Shown here: one piece after another, positions 33,593 to 42,819 of the stretch | How positions within the stretch are numbered: the stretch's first letter is position 1 | How the letters are laid out: every line of letters begins with the position of its first letter | Source: Aurantiacibacter sediminis | GTDB lineage: Bacteria; Pseudomonadota; Alphaproteobacteria; Sphingomonadales; Sphingomonadaceae | Length of the DNA: 64,000 nt | Direction: 5' to 3' | Assembly: GCF_016019885.1 (NCBI RefSeq) | Contig: NZ_JAEANY010000001.1 | Span: forward strand, 1-64,000 | Translations under genes and position numbers: made by a program | The notes under the pieces: model-generated | Seen by the model: the letters and a program-made list of their open reading frames with translations, nothing else | The model's database searches: none | What the model was told of the DNA's origin: nothing

Positions 33593-34633
33593 TCACAACC
33601 ATTTCCATTTCCAGAACAGCAGCAATTGCACAATCAGGATCGCACCGCACAGGCCGACAACCACCCAAAATGCATTGCCATCATCCATTCCCGGCACCCC
33701 GCCCACATTGATCCCGAGCAGACCGGTGATGAACCCGAGCGGCAGGAAAATGCCCGCGACAATCGTCAGCAGGTAAGTCGCCTGCTCACTGCGAGCGATC
33801 GAGCTGGCGCGAATATCGTCCATCATGACAACCGCGCTTTCTTTGCTGATATCGAGATCTTCCAGATAGCGCCGCAGCCTGTCGATACTCTCGGCAATCT
33901 CACGCCGGTCATGGTCTTCAAACCACGGCGGCGCATATCGAGAGATGGATTCGAGCGCCTCATGCATGGGCCCCATATGGCGTTTCAGGCCAAGGCAATT
34001 GCGGCGGATGATGGCGATCTCGTCCAGCATCTGCTCCGCATTGCCGTCATCCTCCATATGCTCCAGCCTGTCGAGATGCTGGTTCATATCGACGATGGAA
34101 CGGTTCATGCGATTGATCATCGCTTCAGTCAGTTCGGTGATCAGGGCGCCCGCGTCGGTGGGGCCGGCCTCACGCCTGTCGATCATTTTCAGCACCTGCC
34201 GCGGGGTCTGCAGCGGATTACGGCGCAGGGTCACCAGTCGCTTGCCGTCGCACCACATTTGCATGGACAGCATGTCTTCAGGCTCAGCGCCGGGATTGAA
34301 ATTGATGCCGCGCAATGTCGCTACCAGCGTATTGCCTTCGCGAAAGGCGCGCGGACGCGTCTTGTCGCTCACCATCAATTCGCGGGTAGGTTCGGGAATG
34401 CCGAGTTCGACCAGCCATGGATCGACTTGTGGCTCTTCGCGGGCGAGGTGGACCCACAGCACTTCCGGCGTGCGCGAAGGCTTCCAGGATTTTGCCTCTT
34501 CCCAGCTGAGCTCGCGACCGGCACCCTCCCCGTCAAGCACGCGCGCAAACAGCAGCGGAGTTCCGGGGATCGGATCGCCGGATGGATTATCTAGTGTGCC
34601 AGTCACTGGCTCAGCCGGAATCGGTTCGTCCAT
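33593..34633 (-). CDS. CorA/ZntB-like metal ion transporter
   Basis: A 346-aa member of the CorA superfamily. A long cytoplasmic alpha/beta and coiled region (about 30-285) is followed by two C-terminal helices, with the signature [12 protein letters not shown] between them in place of the classical GMN motif region. GIN-type members include the zinc exporter/importer ZntB, so Zn2+ is as likely as Mg2+. It is divergent from ispG (70 bp apart) and upstream of the KefB-like gene. Confidence 0.88.
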   Translation of the reverse strand: MDEPIPAEPVTGTLDNPSGDPIPGTPLLFARVLDGEGAGRELSWEEAKSWKPSRTPEVLWVHLAREEPQVDPWLVELGIPEPTRELMVSDKTRPRAFREGNTLVATLRGINFNPGAEPEDMLSMQMWCDGKRLVTLRRNPLQTPRQVLKMIDRREAGPTDAGALITELTEAMINRMNRSIVDMNQHLDRLEHMEDDGNAEQMLDEIAIIRRNCLGLKRHMGPMHEALESISRYAPPWFEDHDRREIAESIDRLRRYLEDLDISKESAVVMMDDIRASSIARSEQATYLLTIVAGIFLPLGFITGLLGINVGGVPGMDDGNAFWVVVGLCGAILIVQLLLFWKWKWL

Positions 34634-34703
34634 CGCGCATCCATGCAGCAAATCGGGCGGGCTGTCATTGCCCCGTCATCCTGCCTCGCCTATATGGCTT
34701 GCC

Positions 34704-35843
34704 ATGTCATCAATAAGACCTTGGCGCGACATCGCACGTCGCCAGTGCCGACAGATCATGGTGGGCGATGTCCCGGTGGGGGGCGATGCCCCTATCACCG
34801 TGCAGACCATGACCAATACGCCGACCGAAGATGTCGGCGCGACAATCGACCAGATCCGCCGGTGTGAGGATGTGGGTGCGGATATCATTCGCGTCTCCTG
34901 CCCCACCAAGGAAGCAACCGACCGCTTCGACGAGATCACCAAGGCCGCAAACGTCCCCATCGTTGCGGACATCCACTTTCACTACAAGCGCGCGCTGGAA
35001 GCCGCCGATAAAGGCGCTGCCTGCCTGCGGATCAATCCAGGCAATATCGGCTCGTCAGACAGAGTGGCCGAAGTCGTCCGCGCGGCAAAAGCCAATGGCT
35101 GCGCGATCCGCATCGGTGTGAACGCCGGCAGCCTCGAGAAGGATCTGCTCGAAAAATACGGTGAGCCTTGCCCCGAAGCGCTGATTGAAAGCGCGCTCGA
35201 TCATATCAAGCTGCTGCAGGATCACGACTTCCATGAATACAAGGTGGCGGTGAAAGCCAGCGACGTATTCCTGGCGGTTGCAGCTTACCACGGCCTTGCG
35301 GAAACGGTCGATTGCCCGCTGCACCTCGGCATTACTGAGGCGGGTGGATTGATTGGCGGCACGGTAAAAAGCTCCATCGGCATCGGCTCGCTGCTGTGGG
35401 CAGGCATCGGCGACACGATCCGTGTTTCGCTTTCGGCTGAGCCGGAGCAGGAAGTTAAAGTCGGCTTCGAAATGCTGAAAGCGCTGGGCCTGCGCACCCG
35501 CGGTGTTCGTGTGGTCTCCTGTCCCAGCTGTTCACGTCAGGGGTTCGATGTGATCCGCACCGTGGAAGCATTGGAAGCGCGGCTTGAGCACATAAAAACG
35601 CCGATGAGCCTTTCGGTGCTTGGCTGCGTGGTTAATGGCCCCGGCGAAGCGCGCGAAACCGATATCGGAATTACCGGTGGCGGTGCAGGCAAGCATATGG
35701 TGTATCTGTCCGGCGTGACCGATCACCACGTGGAGTCCGAAGACATGCTCGACCATATTGTCGCTCTGGTCGAGCAGAAGGCGGCGGAGATCGAGGCGGG
35801 CACCGCCACGGCCTTCGATCCGCATGCTGAAGCGGCAGAATGA
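34704..35843 (+). CDS. ispG: (E)-4-hydroxy-3-methylbut-2-enyl-diphosphate synthase
   Basis: Iron-sulfur enzyme of the MEP isoprenoid pathway, 379 aa, reducing MEcPP to HMBPP. It shows [35 protein letters not shown] and [10 protein letters not shown] in the TIM barrel. The [4Fe-4S] cysteines are in [11 protein letters not shown] and [14 protein letters not shown] 34704 is used; the reading frame is open far upstream only because it runs antisense to the CorA-like gene. The sequence ends with an Ala/Glu tail. A 38-aa gene follows after 15 nt. Confidence 0.95.
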   Translation: MSSIRPWRDIARRQCRQIMVGDVPVGGDAPITVQTMTNTPTEDVGATIDQIRRCEDVGADIIRVSCPTKEATDRFDEITKAANVPIVADIHFHYKRALEAADKGAACLRINPGNIGSSDRVAEVVRAAKANGCAIRIGVNAGSLEKDLLEKYGEPCPEALIESALDHIKLLQDHDFHEYKVAVKASDVFLAVAAYHGLAETVDCPLHLGITEAGGLIGGTVKSSIGIGSLLWAGIGDTIRVSLSAEPEQEVKVGFEMLKALGLRTRGVRVVSCPSCSRQGFDVIRTVEALEARLEHIKTPMSLSVLGCVVNGPGEARETDIGITGGGAGKHMVYLSGVTDHHVESEDMLDHIVALVEQKAAEIEAGTATAFDPHAEAAE

Positions 35844-35858
35844 TTGGGGGGAACACCA

Positions 35859-35975
35859 ATGAGTGAAGAAAAGAAAGTTACCAAGCTGTCACCTGAAGAG
35901 GAAAAGCGCATCATCCAGGAAAAGATGCAGAAATCCGGCGGTGGCGGTGACAAGGATGTGAAGCACAAGAAATGA
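35859..35975 (+). CDS. 38-aa charged small protein
   Basis: A short gene with GGGGGAA before its ATG. The peptide begins MSEEKKVTKLSPEEEKRIIQ, then EKMQKSGGGG and a Lys-rich end. It is highly charged, probably one helix followed by a flexible Gly/Lys tail, with no membrane segment or cysteines. It starts 15 nt after ispG and overlaps the next start by 4 nt (ATGATGA), which supports real translation. I do not recognise a family and assign no function. Confidence 0.65.
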   Translation: MSEEKKVTKLSPEEEKRIIQEKMQKSGGGGDKDVKHKK

Positions 35976-36580
35976 TGACGCAGGCGGGCGGCAAAATTCG
36001 CGCGGGGCTCACCCGCATGGCAATTACGCCGCTCGCCGCATTACTCGCGCTGCCCGGTTGTGTTGCGATTAACGTGTCCGATAACGGCCCTGCGGCAAGC
36101 GCCGACGCACCTGAGCATCACGATTATCCGGAAGCGACGCCCTACGATGTGACAGTCGATCCCATGGTGGAAGTCGATGCCGCTCTCGCACGCGCAGCAG
36201 AGCGGGACACGCGACTGCTGCTCGTAATGGGCGGCAACTGGTGTCATGACAGCCGCGCGCTCGCCGGATGGCTTGAGACAGAGCGTTTTGCCAATCTGAT
36301 CGAAGAGCATTACGAGCTTGTCTTCGTGAATATCGGCCTGCCGCAGACAGGCGATGGGCACAATCTCCATATTGCCGAGCGCTTCGGCGTAGTCGATATC
36401 GAAGGCACACCCAATGTTCTGGTCGTCACGCCCGATGGCCTGCTCGTCAATCGCGGTACCGCCAAAAGCTGGCGTAACGCCGCCAGCCGCAGCGAGGACG
36501 CGATTTACGACGAGCTTGTGGAGTTGGCGGATCGACCCGCAGGCATCCAACCGGTTGAAGGGATCGAAATCGCACAATGA
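35972..36580 (+). CDS. Thioredoxin-fold lipoprotein
   Basis: A 202-aa exported protein. The signal peptide ends LALPGC (Cys about 30), a lipobox, so it is probably anchored to a membrane facing the periplasm. The thioredoxin fold has LLLVMGGNWCHDSRALAGWL: the active-site pattern is WCHDS, with the resolving Cys replaced by Ser. GTPNVLVVTPDGLLVNRGTA supplies the cis-Pro region. Without a CxxC pair, a peroxidase- or chaperone-like role is more likely than classical disulfide exchange. It is translationally coupled to both neighbours (4-nt overlaps). Confidence 0.8.
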   Translation: MMTQAGGKIRAGLTRMAITPLAALLALPGCVAINVSDNGPAASADAPEHHDYPEATPYDVTVDPMVEVDAALARAAERDTRLLLVMGGNWCHDSRALAGWLETERFANLIEEHYELVFVNIGLPQTGDGHNLHIAERFGVVDIEGTPNVLVVTPDGLLVNRGTAKSWRNAASRSEDAIYDELVELADRPAGIQPVEGIEIAQ

Positions 36581-37119
36581 TCGGTCAGGCCGATATCGGC
36601 AGCATCCCTGCGCGCGATGACAATGGCCTGCTCCAGGCCTTCATTGAATGCCCAAGCGGCAGCCGACACAAGGTCGATCTCGACAAGAAACTTGGCGTGA
36701 TGCGCTGGGCGCTCGAATTGCCCGCAGGCGTGACTTTCCCTGCAAATTTCGGATTTGTCCCGTCTACCCTGGCTGATGATGGCGATGCACTGGACGTGAT
36801 TGTGCTGGCGGGCGGTCCTCTGCCAAGCGGCTCTATCGTCGCGGTGCGCCCGGTCGCCGTGCTTGCCATGTCGCAAACAGAGAATGGCGAAATGGTGCGC
36901 AATGACCGTATCGTATGTGTGCCGCCGCTTTGCCGAAGCTATGGCGAAATGCAGGATCTCGGCGATCTGCGCACCGGATTGATGTGGGAACTGGGCGACT
37001 TCTTCCGCAGTTACAACCACATGATCGACCGCGACATTGAAGTGCATGACGCCGAAGATCGCGAAGCGGCGGAGCAGGCAGTAGAAAAAGCCATCACCGC
37101 ATACGAACACGCGCAATAG
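36577..37119 (+). CDS. Family I inorganic pyrophosphatase-like protein, divergent
   Basis: A 180-aa member of the soluble pyrophosphatase fold. FIECPSGSRHKVDLDK and FVPSTLADDGDALDVIVL align with the family, and the three metal-binding aspartates of the DGDxLD motif are kept. Several other catalytic positions differ from the E. coli enzyme as I align them: the two Tyr near the first motif are Phe, Glu31 is Asp, the Lys after the second Asp group is Arg, and the Tyr-Lys pair near the end is Tyr-Asn. Activity may be weak or altered. It overlaps the thioredoxin gene by 4 nt. Confidence 0.75.
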   Translation: MIGQADIGSIPARDDNGLLQAFIECPSGSRHKVDLDKKLGVMRWALELPAGVTFPANFGFVPSTLADDGDALDVIVLAGGPLPSGSIVAVRPVAVLAMSQTENGEMVRNDRIVCVPPLCRSYGEMQDLGDLRTGLMWELGDFFRSYNHMIDRDIEVHDAEDREAAEQAVEKAITAYEHAQ

Positions 37120-37134
37120 AGGCGACTACGCGGC

Positions 37135-38076
37135 TTGCTTCACGTCGTCCATCACGCAGATTACATGGCTCCCCGCCCGAAGCGCGGGACGTTCAAATTC
37201 GACAAATATTATCTCGTCATGGAAGCGCTTCGGCAGAGCGGGTATGCGCTGACCGAGCATTCGCCTGAGCCTTCCCCGCGCGAATGGCTGGAGGCAGTGC
37301 ATTGCCCCGATTATGTCGAGCAGGTCTTCACTGCCAGCGTTCCGCGAGAGAAGGAACGGCGGATAGGCTTTCCCGTCACCCCCCATATTGCCAGCCGCGT
37401 GCGTCACACAAATGGCGGCACATGGCTCGCCGCCATGCTCGCCAAACAGCATGGCTATGCTGCCAATTCGGCTGCTGGCAGCCATCACGCGCTGCATGAT
37501 TCGGGCGCTGGCTATTGCGTGTTCAACGATCTCGCCGTCACCGCCAATCGCTTGCTGGCGACGGGCGAGGCGAGCCGCGTTCTGATCGTCGATCTCGATG
37601 TGCATCAGGGCGATGGCACGGCTAGCCTGCTGGCAGGGCGCGACAACGTGTTCACCCTGTCCTTCCATGCGGAGAAGAATTTTCCTGTCCGCAAAGCGCG
37701 CTCGACACTCGATATCGGCCTTCCGGATAAGATTGGCGACGATGATTATTTGGCCGAACTCGACTGCCATCTGCCATCGGTGATGCAGCAATTCGCGCCG
37801 GATTTCGTGCTCTATCAGGCGGGCGTCGATCCGCATCGCGATGACAAGCTTGGCCGTTTGGCGCTGAGCGATGAGGGTCTGATACGACGCGATCGTTATG
37901 TGCTGGAGCAAGCACGATTGCGCGCCCTGCCTGTCGCCAGCGCGCTGGGCGGCGGATATGGGGTAAACCAGCGCGAAGTCGCTGCGCGGCACGCCCGGTC
38001 TATGCTCGCGCTCGCCTTTCCGCAGGCGGATGCCAGCGACCTGATCGACGCGACTTCGATCTTTACCGGGGTTTAA
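37135..38076 (+). CDS. Histone-deacetylase family amidohydrolase
   Basis: Zinc-dependent deacetylase of 313 aa. It has SHHALHDSGAGYCVFNDLAV with the His-His charge relay, VLIVDLDVHQGDGTASLL with the zinc-binding Asp and His, YQAGVDPHRDDKLG with the second Asp, and the transition-state Tyr in GGGYGVN. Bacterial members act on acetylpolyamines or other small acetylated amines. The start is TTG (37135), giving the family's usual LHVVHHADYM opening; no ATG fits as well. It may be cotranscribed with the preceding PPase-like gene (15-nt gap). Confidence 0.88.
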   Translation: MLHVVHHADYMAPRPKRGTFKFDKYYLVMEALRQSGYALTEHSPEPSPREWLEAVHCPDYVEQVFTASVPREKERRIGFPVTPHIASRVRHTNGGTWLAAMLAKQHGYAANSAAGSHHALHDSGAGYCVFNDLAVTANRLLATGEASRVLIVDLDVHQGDGTASLLAGRDNVFTLSFHAEKNFPVRKARSTLDIGLPDKIGDDDYLAELDCHLPSVMQQFAPDFVLYQAGVDPHRDDKLGRLALSDEGLIRRDRYVLEQARLRALPVASALGGGYGVNQREVAARHARSMLALAFPQADASDLIDATSIFTGV

Positions 38077-38100
38077 GGCCCGCATCCTAAAGTCGGCGCA

Positions 38101-38654
38101 TGGATATCCGTGTTCCCTTTGCCTGCGTGTTGATTGCCGGCGGCGTGGTGGCATTCATGATGCCTGTGGCGGACGATGCTGCTAACGGTGCAAATGCTTC
38201 TGCGCTCGCCGAGACGGCGGCAGATACAGGCGATGCGCAATTGGCTTCGCTGGAGATGGATACGCCTGCGACATGGAACGATCAGGTCCGGCTCGATCGT
38301 GAAGGCGATGGCCATTTCTACGCCGAGGTCTTCGTCGATGGCACACCGTCTCGCATGATGGTCGATACCGGCGCCAGCGTTATCGCGCTGACGGGCGATG
38401 ATGCGGCGGCGATGGGCCTCTATTGGGACGAAAGCGAAGTCGGCCCCGTCGCTCAGGGCGCGAGCGGCGTTGTCTACGGGGTGCACACGCAGCTGAGCAC
38501 TGTGCGCCTCGGCAATTTCGAAGCGCGCGATGTGCAGGCGATGATCATTCCCGAAGGCCTTGGCATTTCGCTGCTCGGCCAATCTTTTCTCTCCACCATC
38601 AATTCGGTCGAAATCGCCGATGATCGCATGCTGCTCGAAAGCGAGCGGCCATGA
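38101..38654 (+). CDS. Retropepsin-like aspartic protease (TIGR02281 type)
   Basis: A 184-aa exported or membrane-anchored protein with an N-terminal hydrophobic segment (about 5-22), an Ala-rich linker, then a single-lobe aspartic protease domain. The active motif is MMVDTGASVIALTGDDA (about 82-98), followed by an Ala-Gln-Gly flap region and GLGISLLGQSFLS. This matches clan AA retropepsin-like proteins that dimerise to form the active site. Its substrate is unknown. It overlaps the next gene by 4 nt. Confidence 0.85.
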
Positions 38655-39583
38655 ACATGAATTCGCTCCTGCCGCGCCGATGGCGCGCGAAGAAGGAAGC
38701 TGCGGCGCACGCTGAGGCCATTTCCGCGATTCTCGACACGCCCCCCATCGTGCCCAAGCAGGATGGCGTTGTGCTGTTCTCCATGATCGGCACGGCGGTG
38801 CTCCTGCCCTACCTCGTCGCGGTGAAGAGCCTGTGGCACAATCTCCAGCGCGGGCGGGTCGCGATCCTCGATGACGGCACGCTGACCGCTCAGGACAAGG
38901 CCATCCTCGCCCACCACTGCGGCGATCCGGAAATCACGCGCATTTCCGATGTCGTGCTGAAAGAATTCCCGGCGGGCGGCACGTGGGAGCGTCTGCTCAC
39001 CATCCTCGACCGGCGCGAAAGCGAGTATTGGATCCAGCTCGACAGCGACACGGTGACGATTGGCGAGGTGCCCGAAATCGCCGAGGCGATCGCGCGCAAT
39101 CGCAGTTTCGTTTTTCTCGGCGGAGAAGATGCTTCGGTCGGCCCGCTTCCACTCAAGGAATTCCGCGAGCGCTTTTACCCCGATGGTCCGGCAGAGGGCC
39201 ATGTGCAGTCGCGCATCGAGTCTCGCCTCGACACGGTAGATGCTGAGCGCGGCTGGAAATATGTGCGCGGCTGCTCGGGATTTGCCGGCTTCTCAGCCAT
39301 GGGCGCAGGCCGCCCGCTCGCTTCAGCGTTTCTCACTGAGATGAAGCAACTGATCGGCGAGGACGATGTGACGATCTGGGGCACCGAGCAGGTCACGTCC
39401 AACTTCCACCTCGCCAATGAGCGCGAACCAGTGGTTCTGCCTTACGATCGTTTCATGAATTACTGGGCGGAAGATTGGGGCGATGACACCGCCTTCGTCC
39501 ATTTCGTCGGCACGCACCGGCATGACGATGGCGCCTACATTCGCGCGAGCCTGCAGGCGATCGAGGCGATCAAGCAAGGCTGA
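38651..39583 (+). CDS. GT-A-like glycosyltransferase or related protein
   Basis: A 310-aa cytosolic protein without a clear family name. GVVLFSMIGTAVLLPYLVAV looks like the first nucleotide-binding strand; YWIQLDSDTVTIGEVPEI carries a DxD motif typical of metal-dependent GT-A transferases; and IWGTEQVTSNFHLAN resembles the acceptor-side 'D/E.Q' loop. No transmembrane helix is certain. The 4-nt overlap with the aspartic protease gene implies cotranscription. Sugar and acceptor are unknown, and a non-catalytic GT-like fold is possible. Confidence 0.55.
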   Translation: MNMNSLLPRRWRAKKEAAAHAEAISAILDTPPIVPKQDGVVLFSMIGTAVLLPYLVAVKSLWHNLQRGRVAILDDGTLTAQDKAILAHHCGDPEITRISDVVLKEFPAGGTWERLLTILDRRESEYWIQLDSDTVTIGEVPEIAEAIARNRSFVFLGGEDASVGPLPLKEFRERFYPDGPAEGHVQSRIESRLDTVDAERGWKYVRGCSGFAGFSAMGAGRPLASAFLTEMKQLIGEDDVTIWGTEQVTSNFHLANEREPVVLPYDRFMNYWAEDWGDDTAFVHFVGTHRHDDGAYIRASLQAIEAIKQG

Positions 39584-39634
39584 GGCGGGAGGCGTATGGA
39601 CAAGGTTCATCCGCCATGTGACATATGCGGGGCC

Positions 39635-40399
39635 ATGAATCGCCGCCAGCTAATCACCGCTACCCTATCCGCCGGCGCCGCGCTTTCCGCCCCCGCTCGG
39701 GTGTTTGCACAGGCAGCGCCAGACCCGCGCACGCGCCGCTTGCTCGAAATCGCTCAGCGCGAAGTCGAGCGGGTTGGTACTACGTTATGGCAGCGCGATG
39801 TCGTGGGCATTGCCGATTTTGGCTTGCATTCTGCACAGCCGCGCTTTCACTTCGTCGATCTGCTGAATGGCCGCGTGAACAGCGCGCTGGTGACGCATGG
39901 CAGCGGCTCCGATCCCGAGCATGATGGCTGGCTAAACGACTTTTCCAACCTTCACGATAGCTGGGCGACCAGCCGCGGCGCTTATATCACCTGGGAGTGG
40001 TATGAAGGGCGCTATGGCACATCCGTGCGGCTTGGCGGGCTGGATGAAAGCAATTCCAATGCGCTGGACCGTGCGATTGTTCTGCATTCAGCGGGTTATG
40101 CGACGCCCGGGCATGTGTCGGAATGGGGGCGGCTCGGCCGCTCGAACGGCTGCCCCGCTTTCGGCACGGAGACTTTTCCTGAGGTGCTCGCTCGTCTCTC
40201 AGGCGGACGACTGATTCTCGCTGATACGCTGGGTATTGGCGCAAATGGCGAGGATATCGCCATGCCGCCGCAGGATCCGGTGGATTTCGAAGCGGCGATT
40301 GCCGAGCGCCGTGCGCGCAACATACCGGAGCCAGAGGCTAGCGAAAGTGAGCTGGAGCGGATTTACCGCGAGGCCAATCCGACGCTGCGCGAAAGCTGA
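39635..40399 (+). CDS. Murein L,D-transpeptidase catalytic-domain protein
   Basis: A 254-aa exported protein from ATG 39635. The N-terminus MNRRQLITATLSAGAALSAP and the following ARVFA have a twin-arginine-like pair and a cleavage site near residue 25. The domain contains FHFVDLLNGRVNSALVTHGS and AIVLHSAGYATPGHVSEWGR, then LGRSNGCPAFGTE, matching the YkuD-like (PF13645) Ser-x-Gly-Cys active site. It probably acts on peptidoglycan peptides in the periplasm. Its stop lies inside a 20-bp palindrome shared with the convergent L,D-transpeptidase gene. Confidence 0.8.
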   Translation: MNRRQLITATLSAGAALSAPARVFAQAAPDPRTRRLLEIAQREVERVGTTLWQRDVVGIADFGLHSAQPRFHFVDLLNGRVNSALVTHGSGSDPEHDGWLNDFSNLHDSWATSRGAYITWEWYEGRYGTSVRLGGLDESNSNALDRAIVLHSAGYATPGHVSEWGRLGRSNGCPAFGTETFPEVLARLSGGRLILADTLGIGANGEDIAMPPQDPVDFEAAIAERRARNIPEPEASESELERIYREANPTLRES

Positions 40400-40412
40400 T
40401 CGCGATCAGCTT
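40393..40412. terminator. Perfect 20-bp palindrome containing both convergent stop codons
   Basis: AAGCTGATCG followed by its exact complement CGATCAGCTT. The plus-strand stop TGA (40397-40399) and the minus-strand stop (40406-40408) are both inside. There is no T-run, so a Rho-independent terminator is only partly supported. It may act as a transcript-end hairpin for both genes. Confidence 0.45.
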
Positions 40413-41758
40413 GCGGTGGTGCGGGCGTCCTCGACAATCTCGATCACCTCCTCGCTCGTCGCGCGGTTGCGATTGCCCTGACGCGGTGCGTCGAGCGATG
40501 CGAGCACGGGTGCATCGCGATTGTAGATGTCATCAAAGCTGCGCAGATTGCCTTCTGCATCCAGCCCCATAGTGAAATAGGTGATGTAGACCGGCATGGT
40601 CCGCTCCACCGGCACGCGGGTGTAGTCGCCGCTCGCCGAGATCGCGACCGCCTCGTCCCGAGTTGCGCCGCGACCGAGGATAGCCACGGTCATCGCCAGT
40701 TCCAGCGCGCGTTCCACACGGATGCAGCCGTGGCTGCGTGCGCGATTGTCGCTGTCGAACAGATGGCGCTGCGGCGTGTCGTGCAAAAAGATCGCATGCG
40801 GATTGGGCATGTCGAGTTTCATCATGCCGAGCGAATTGCTTGGCCCCGGCTGCTGCACCACGGTGATCCAACCGTTGGCACCACGCGTGGCCGTATAGCC
40901 ATTGCGCCGCGCCCATTGCGGATTATTGAGCACGCGGTTGCCCAGCCCTTCGCCGCGCACGATGCTCTGCGGCACTGTCCATGTCGGGTTGAATACCACG
41001 CCTTCCACAGTCTCCATCAGCTGCGGCGTAGCGGTGCGCCCCGGCGCGCCGACGATAGTGCGATAGGTGCTGATGATGCGATCATTCACCATCAGGCGCA
41101 GCTGATATTCCGGAACGTTTGTGATTAGATATTGCCCGCCGAGATCGCGCGGCAGCCAGCGCCAGCGGTCCATATTAGCGCGTATGATTTGGCGGCGGCG
41201 CGTATCGCTTTCGGGCGTTTCTGCAAGCGCATCACGGAGCGCTGCGTAATCGGCATGCGCAGGATTGAGCGAAGACAGCACGCCTGCAATGTCGCCCGTT
41301 TCCATCGCCTCTGCGAGCAAAGGACCGACAGGCAGCAGGTCGGGATCGGGATCGACGACAAACCATTGCCGGCGCGATTCCATCGGTGTGCGGCCATCGC
41401 GCAGATCCTCGACAAGCCAGGCGAACACGCCGCTCGCGCGGGTGTTGAGCGCTTCGCTTTCCCCATTGGCGATTTCGGCACTCAGCAGATCCGGGCGATA
41501 GTCCCCGGGCACCAGACCCTCCGCATCGACGCTTTCGACGTAGGCCAGAAGTGCATTCGCTTGATCGAGCGACCATTGCTGGACGGCGGGGAAGGGATCG
41601 CTCTGGACGATCTCATTGCTTTGGAGGCCGGGCGTTGCCGTGACTTCGGCAGCGTCTTCCTGCTCCAGAATATCCTGAGCAAACAGCACCTGCGCCGTGC
41701 CCGGAGCGGCAATAACCGCCAGGCTCGCAAGCGCGCCGCTCCACCCTAGGAAACGCAT
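40406..41758 (-). CDS. L,D-transpeptidase (YcbB-like)
   Basis: Periplasmic peptidoglycan cross-linking enzyme, 450 aa from ATG 41758, giving the signal peptide MRFLGWSGALASLAVIAAPG. An earlier in-frame ATG at 41788 is possible. A peptidoglycan-binding-like region is followed by the YkuD catalytic domain with IFLHDTPQRHLFDSDNRARS and the nucleophile in HGCIRVERALELA. Such enzymes form 3-3 cross-links resistant to most beta-lactams. It faces a second L,D-transpeptidase-family gene across the palindrome at 40393-40412, an arrangement that suggests shared regulation. Confidence 0.9.
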   Translation of the reverse strand: MRFLGWSGALASLAVIAAPGTAQVLFAQDILEQEDAAEVTATPGLQSNEIVQSDPFPAVQQWSLDQANALLAYVESVDAEGLVPGDYRPDLLSAEIANGESEALNTRASGVFAWLVEDLRDGRTPMESRRQWFVVDPDPDLLPVGPLLAEAMETGDIAGVLSSLNPAHADYAALRDALAETPESDTRRRQIIRANMDRWRWLPRDLGGQYLITNVPEYQLRLMVNDRIISTYRTIVGAPGRTATPQLMETVEGVVFNPTWTVPQSIVRGEGLGNRVLNNPQWARRNGYTATRGANGWITVVQQPGPSNSLGMMKLDMPNPHAIFLHDTPQRHLFDSDNRARSHGCIRVERALELAMTVAILGRGATRDEAVAISASGDYTRVPVERTMPVYITYFTMGLDAEGNLRSFDDIYNRDAPVLASLDAPRQGNRNRATSEEVIEIVEDARTTAS

Positions 41759-41904
41759 CAGAATCGAGTCCCTGTTAACCATAATCATCGGCAGATAGTG
41801 CCGATTTGCGTCTCCGCTATCAAGCATGGCTGCTTTCGCGGTCCTGAACCGCGATAAAGAGAGATGACGAAACGTACCTCGCCGCCTAGAGCGCGTGACA
41901 CGTC

Positions 41905-42819
41905 ATGGAACACAAACAGCGCCTTCTCCTGCCCTTTCTGGCAGCCTTTATCGGAGTCGGTCTCCTATCCCTGATGGATGCGTTGATGAAAGGCGCGTCG
42001 CTGGCGACCGGAGTTTATACCGCCTCGCTTCTACGCTCGCTGCTGGCCGCCGCCATGCTCGCGCCGATCTGGCTCACGACCGGCTTTGTCTGGCCGAAGC
42101 GTGCAGTCCTGAAGCTGCATATCGAGCGCGGCGTTGTGTCAGCCGTGATGGCACTCACCTTCTTCTATGCGCTCACCAAACTTCCGATTGCCGAGGCCAT
42201 CGCGATCAGTTTCATCGCCCCGCTGATCGCCCTCTATTTTGCGCGGATTTTCTTGGGTGAGACAATCAGCCGCCAGGCAATTGTCGCCTCGCTGATCGGA
42301 TTTGCCGGGACAATCGTGATTGTCAGCGGCAGGCTTGGGCGCAGCGATTTTGACGAAGGCGTGGCGCTTGGTCTTGCCTCGCTGAGCATTTCCGCCCTGC
42401 TCTATGCCTATAATTTCGTCGTCATTCGCCGCCAGTCGCAAGTGGCCAAACCACTCGAATGCGCGACCTTCCATTCGGGTGTCGGCGGATTGGTTCAGGC
42501 GCTGGCGGCGCCCTTCTTCTTCCTCCTGCCCGATACCGAGACGCTTGGCATGATCGGCATTGCTGCCGCACTTACAGCGATTGCCTCCATGCTAATCGCG
42601 TGGACTTACGCGCGGGCTGAAGCGCAAGTGCTGGTGCCTGTCGAATATACCGGATTTTTGTGGGCCGCGCTGTTTGGCTGGCTGTTTTTCCGGGAAGACG
42701 TCACTCTCACCACCATACTGGGCGTATCGCTGATCGTCGCGGGATGCTGGCTCGCGATACCGCGCACCAAAGCCTCGGCGGACGCAGCCAAGCCAATTGC
42801 TAGCCCCAAGGCGGACTAG
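41905..42819 (+). CDS. EamA/DMT family permease
   Basis: Ten-helix drug/metabolite transporter of 304 aa with the typical duplication of two EamA halves. The first half includes TFFYALTKLPIAEAIAISFI and the second VPVEYTGFLWAALFGWLFFR, the recurrent 'Y.....W...G.L.F.E' motif. Substrates of this family range from amino acids to nucleotides and cannot be predicted. Its stop overlaps that of the small convergent gene in the tetramer CTAG. It is divergent from the L,D-transpeptidase gene across 146 bp. Confidence 0.88.
   Translation: MEHKQRLLLPFLAAFIGVGLLSLMDALMKGASLATGVYTASLLRSLLAAAMLAPIWLTTGFVWPKRAVLKLHIERGVVSAVMALTFFYALTKLPIAEAIAISFIAPLIALYFARIFLGETISRQAIVASLIGFAGTIVIVSGRLGRSDFDEGVALGLASLSISALLYAYNFVVIRRQSQVAKPLECATFHSGVGGLVQALAAPFFFLLPDTETLGMIGIAAALTAIASMLIAWTYARAEAQVLVPVEYTGFLWAALFGWLFFREDVTLTTILGVSLIVAGCWLAIPRTKASADAAKPIASPKAD

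Noticed and set aside
33945-34703. Long N-terminal extension of ispG
   Set aside because: The extension runs antisense through the CorA-like gene and is not homologous to IspG; ATG 34704 gives the normal length.
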